64,000 bases of DNA from JBALVT01 sp965262875 (GTDB taxonomy: Bacteria; Pseudomonadota; Gammaproteobacteria; Pseudomonadales; Halieaceae), in contig OZ253569.1 of assembly GCA_965262875.1 (NCBI GenBank), positions 3,844,001-3,908,000 on the forward strand, in the 5' to 3' direction. Positions 61,663-64,000 of the stretch are shown piece after piece. A program made the position numbers and the translations under genes. Each line of letters opens with the position of its first letter. The first letter of the stretch is position 1. The notes beneath the pieces were generated by a model that saw nothing but the letters and a program-made list of their open reading frames with translations, was not told the origin of the DNA and did no database searches.

Positions 61663-63160
61663 ATGGCCATCGGCAAAGAAACTGAAGCAAAAATACTGCG
61701 CTACCATTTTGTTGAGAAGTGGCGAACGGGCACCATTGCGACCCAGCTTGGCATTCACCACTCAGTGGTTGATCGGGTACTGGCACAGGCTGGCCTGCCC
61801 AAGGTGGAGCGCACTCGCCGTGCGTCGATCATCGACCCCTATCTGCCCTTTGTCATCGACACCCTGCGGGAGTTTCCCACACTCACGGCGGCCCGCTTGT
61901 ATGAAATGGCCCGCCTGCGGGGATACCCCGGTGGCCCCAGCCAGTTTCGCCAGCGTATCAGTGAACTGCGGCCGCGCAAGCTGCCCGAGGCGTATTTACG
62001 CCTAAAAACCCTGCCCGGTGAGCAAGCCCAGGTTGACTGGGGTTCGTTCGGGCATATTCAGATCGGCAAGGCCCGGCGGCCGTTAATGGCGTTTGTGATG
62101 GTGCTGAGCTGGTCGCGACAGATCTTCTTGCGCTTTTATCTCAACCAGCAAATGGAGCACTTTTTACGCGGCCATGTAGCGGCATTCGAGGCCTGGCAAG
62201 GATTGCCAAAGGTGCTGCTGTACGACAACCTTAAATCGGCCGTATTGGAGCGCCACGGTGACGCCATCCGCTTCCACCCCACCTTGCTGGCCTTGTCAGC
62301 CCACTATCGCTTCGAACCACGCCCGGTGGCGGTGGCCCGGGGCAATGAAAAGGGCCGGGTAGAAAGAGCGATTCGCTATATTCGCGATAATTTCTTTGCC
62401 GCTCGTCACTGGCAAACACTGGCCGAACTCAATGCGCAAGCTGAGCACTGGTGCCAGGGTGTGAGTGCTGATCGGGCTTGCCCTGAAGAGCGTACGTTGA
62501 CGGTCAGGGAAGCCTTCTTACAGGAGCAGGTGAGTTTGCCGGATAATCCCTTTGATACCCATGAGAGACAGCCCGTGCGGGCCGCCAAAACCCCTTATGT
62601 TCGCTTCGATCTCAATGATTACTCCATTCCCCATCAATACGTGCACAAGCCATTGAGCGTGAGCGCTGACCTGGAGCGGCTCCAGATAGTGGAGGGCGAT
62701 CAATGCATTGCTGAGCATCAGCGCAGCTTTGGCAAAGGGGAGCAAATCGAACAGGAGGCGCATATCAATGCCCTATGGCTGGAGAAAACCCACGCCAAAC
62801 TACACCGGGGTCAGGATCGCCTGAGCCATGCTTCGGCGCACGCCCAGACGCTGCTGCAGCAATCGGCACAGCGTGGACATGTCATTAAAACCACGGTCCG
62901 GTTACTCAATCAACTTTGATGATTATGGGCGGGACGAGCTGCATGTAGCTCTGGGTGAAGCACTTGATCGGCAATCACCCTACCCGGAGGCGGTGCAGCA
63001 CGTTCTTGAGCGCCGCCGTGATGAACAGCACCTGCCGCCACCGCTTGCTGTCGCCGTGCCGGCGAAGGTCAAACACTACAGCGTCAAGCTGGCTCGGCTT
63101 GCCGATTACGACAAGCTCAATGGCACCCGAAGCGAGACAGGAGATGATACCGATGATTGA
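61663..63160 (+). pseudogene. istA: istA, frameshifted (copy 2)
   Basis: Identical to IstA of copy 1 up to about codon 418 except His to Gln in FGHIQIGK. A 2-bp deletion near 62916 (CAACTGCTTG to CAACTTTG) shifts the frame to a stop at 62917-62919. The C-terminal ~80 codons remain open in another frame to 63160. Confidence 0.92.
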
Positions 63161-63914
63161 TATCGAGCAACTCAAACAGCAGGCACTTGAACTGAAGCTC
63201 CACGGCGTGCTGGCGCACTGGGGCGAGATCACCGACGAGCAATACCCCTAGCGGGCACAGCTCATCGCCTGGGAGCTTGCCGAGCGCAAACAGCGCTCAC
63301 TCGAACGGCGCCTGAGCAGCGCCAGGCTGGGCCGGTTCAAACCGATGAGTGAGTTTGACTGGCAGTGGCCAAGCGCTATCGACCCACAAGCGATTCATGC
63401 CCTGATGCAACTGGGTTTTATGGACACGGCCAGCAATATTATCCTGCTGGGCAGCAACGGCGTGGGCAAATCGATGATCGCCCAGAACCTGGGGTATAAC
63501 GCTGTCATGCACGGCTATACGGCGCTGTTTACCACCGCAGCGGCGATGCTCAACGACCTGGCAGGTCAGGATGGCGCCAATGCCCTGCAGCGTCGATTGA
63601 AACACTACGCCAGGCCCGCCTTGCTGGTAATTGATGAAGTGGGCTACCTCTCCTACAGCAATCGTCATGCTGACTTGCTGTTTGAAATCATCAACCGGCG
63701 CTATGAGAAATGTTCAACTTTGGTGACAACGAACCGTCCGTTTGGCGAGTGGAATGACGTGTTCCCCAATGCCGCGTGTGTGGTCTCCCTGATTGACCGT
63801 TTAGTCCATCACAGCGAGGTCATCGCCATTGAGGGTGAGTCGTACCGCATGAAGGAAGCGCAGGAGTGTGCGTCGAAGCGGCGCGAGACCAAAAAGCGAG
63901 GAAAGGCTAAATGA
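63153..63914 (+). pseudogene. istB: istB with nonsense codon (copy 2)
   Basis: TGG to TAG at 63249-63251 ends the protein after 32 residues (DEQYP). The rest, including the ATPase motifs, remains open and near-identical to copy 1; re-initiation at ATG 63345 could give 189 residues. Confidence 0.92.
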
Positions 63915-64000
63915 AAACCTTAAAAATCACAACCTACTGGACGGCTGAACAAGCCGATTGTATTTATCAGCTGCTCGGCGACCTGAGATCGGTACTGTGG
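63911..64000 (+). CDS. Small IS21-associated protein (copy 2, partial)
   Basis: First 30 codons of the 63-residue ORF seen at 52042-52233 of copy 1, starting in the ATGA overlap with istB and cut by the window edge. Confidence 0.55.
   Translation, partial: MKTLKITTYWTAEQADCIYQLLGDLRSVLW

Larger units (their letters stand above)
60910..64000 (+). mobile_element. IS21-family element, copy 2 (decayed, runs off right edge)
   Basis: Nearly identical to copy 1 over the part visible. It lacks one A in the poly-A run near 61125, has a 2-bp deletion near 62916 in istA and a nonsense change in istB (63249-63251), besides a few substitutions. Its right end is outside the window. The left flank is the 166-bp gap after the MDR gene, in which no gene is seen. 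Confidence 0.92.

Overview
This window looks like a chromosome segment of a marine-type gammaproteobacterium. That placement is inferred from gene content (YjgR, YpfJ, a Tsx-like porin, a membrane-bound PuuD urate oxidase, lipoproteins and outer-membrane proteins) and is not proven by a marker gene. No rRNA or tRNA was seen.

Layout. 1-1728: the tail of a CRISPR-Cas locus with type I-C-like repeats (last codons of cas4, cas1, cas2, leader, three repeats). It is cut off by an IS66-family element (1729-4209) that abuts a 154-bp relic of an IS21-type end, then the 3' stub of an FTR1-like permease and a frameshifted outer-membrane protein gene. 5256-16341: housekeeping and envelope genes: YjgR ATPase, DUF3754 membrane protein, YpfJ metalloprotease, MFS transporter, M20 peptidase, CAP-domain lipoprotein, and an ECF sigma / probable anti-sigma / von Willebrand A lipoprotein set.

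16417-37121: a large purine-scavenging and catabolism block. It holds a TetR/RutR-like regulator, two purine-type phosphoribosyltransferase genes (one frameshifted), and a ten-gene minus-strand operon xdhA-xdhB-xdhC-allB-alc-uraD-uraH-allA-guaD-puuD. Together these convert guanine, hypoxanthine and xanthine to urate, allantoin, allantoate, and then urea plus glyoxylate. Divergent from it runs an importer operon: BMP-type nucleoside ABC transporter, Tsx-like porin, and a probable 8-oxoguanine deaminase whose product would be urate. A shared 14-bp motif (TGACA-N4-TGTCA or TGACA-N4-TGACA) occurs three times in the divergent promoter region and once in front of the tetR gene, suggesting a single regulon.

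37256-41655: a DUF1232 protein, a DUF3604 lipoprotein, a WYL regulator with its own palindrome, and an FGE-like protein. 41764-64000: a region heavily rearranged by insertion sequences. Two inverted ISL3-type copies (42735-44054 and 55191-56510) bound an inverted segment. The inversion separated the two halves of one HExxH membrane-protein gene, which an 8-bp target duplication allows to be rejoined on paper. A perfect 182-bp repeat (42262-42443 and 48698-48879) becomes a direct repeat when the inversion is undone, and then flanks an inserted block with fragments of Fic and glycosyltransferase genes, a sulfotransferase and nested ISs. Between and beyond lie an aspartic protease, a repeat-rich lipoprotein, a gamma-glutamylcyclotransferase, a nitronate monooxygenase, a truncated MATE transporter, an acyltransferase, an SDR and an MDR oxidoreductase. 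A second, decayed IS21-type copy runs off the right edge.
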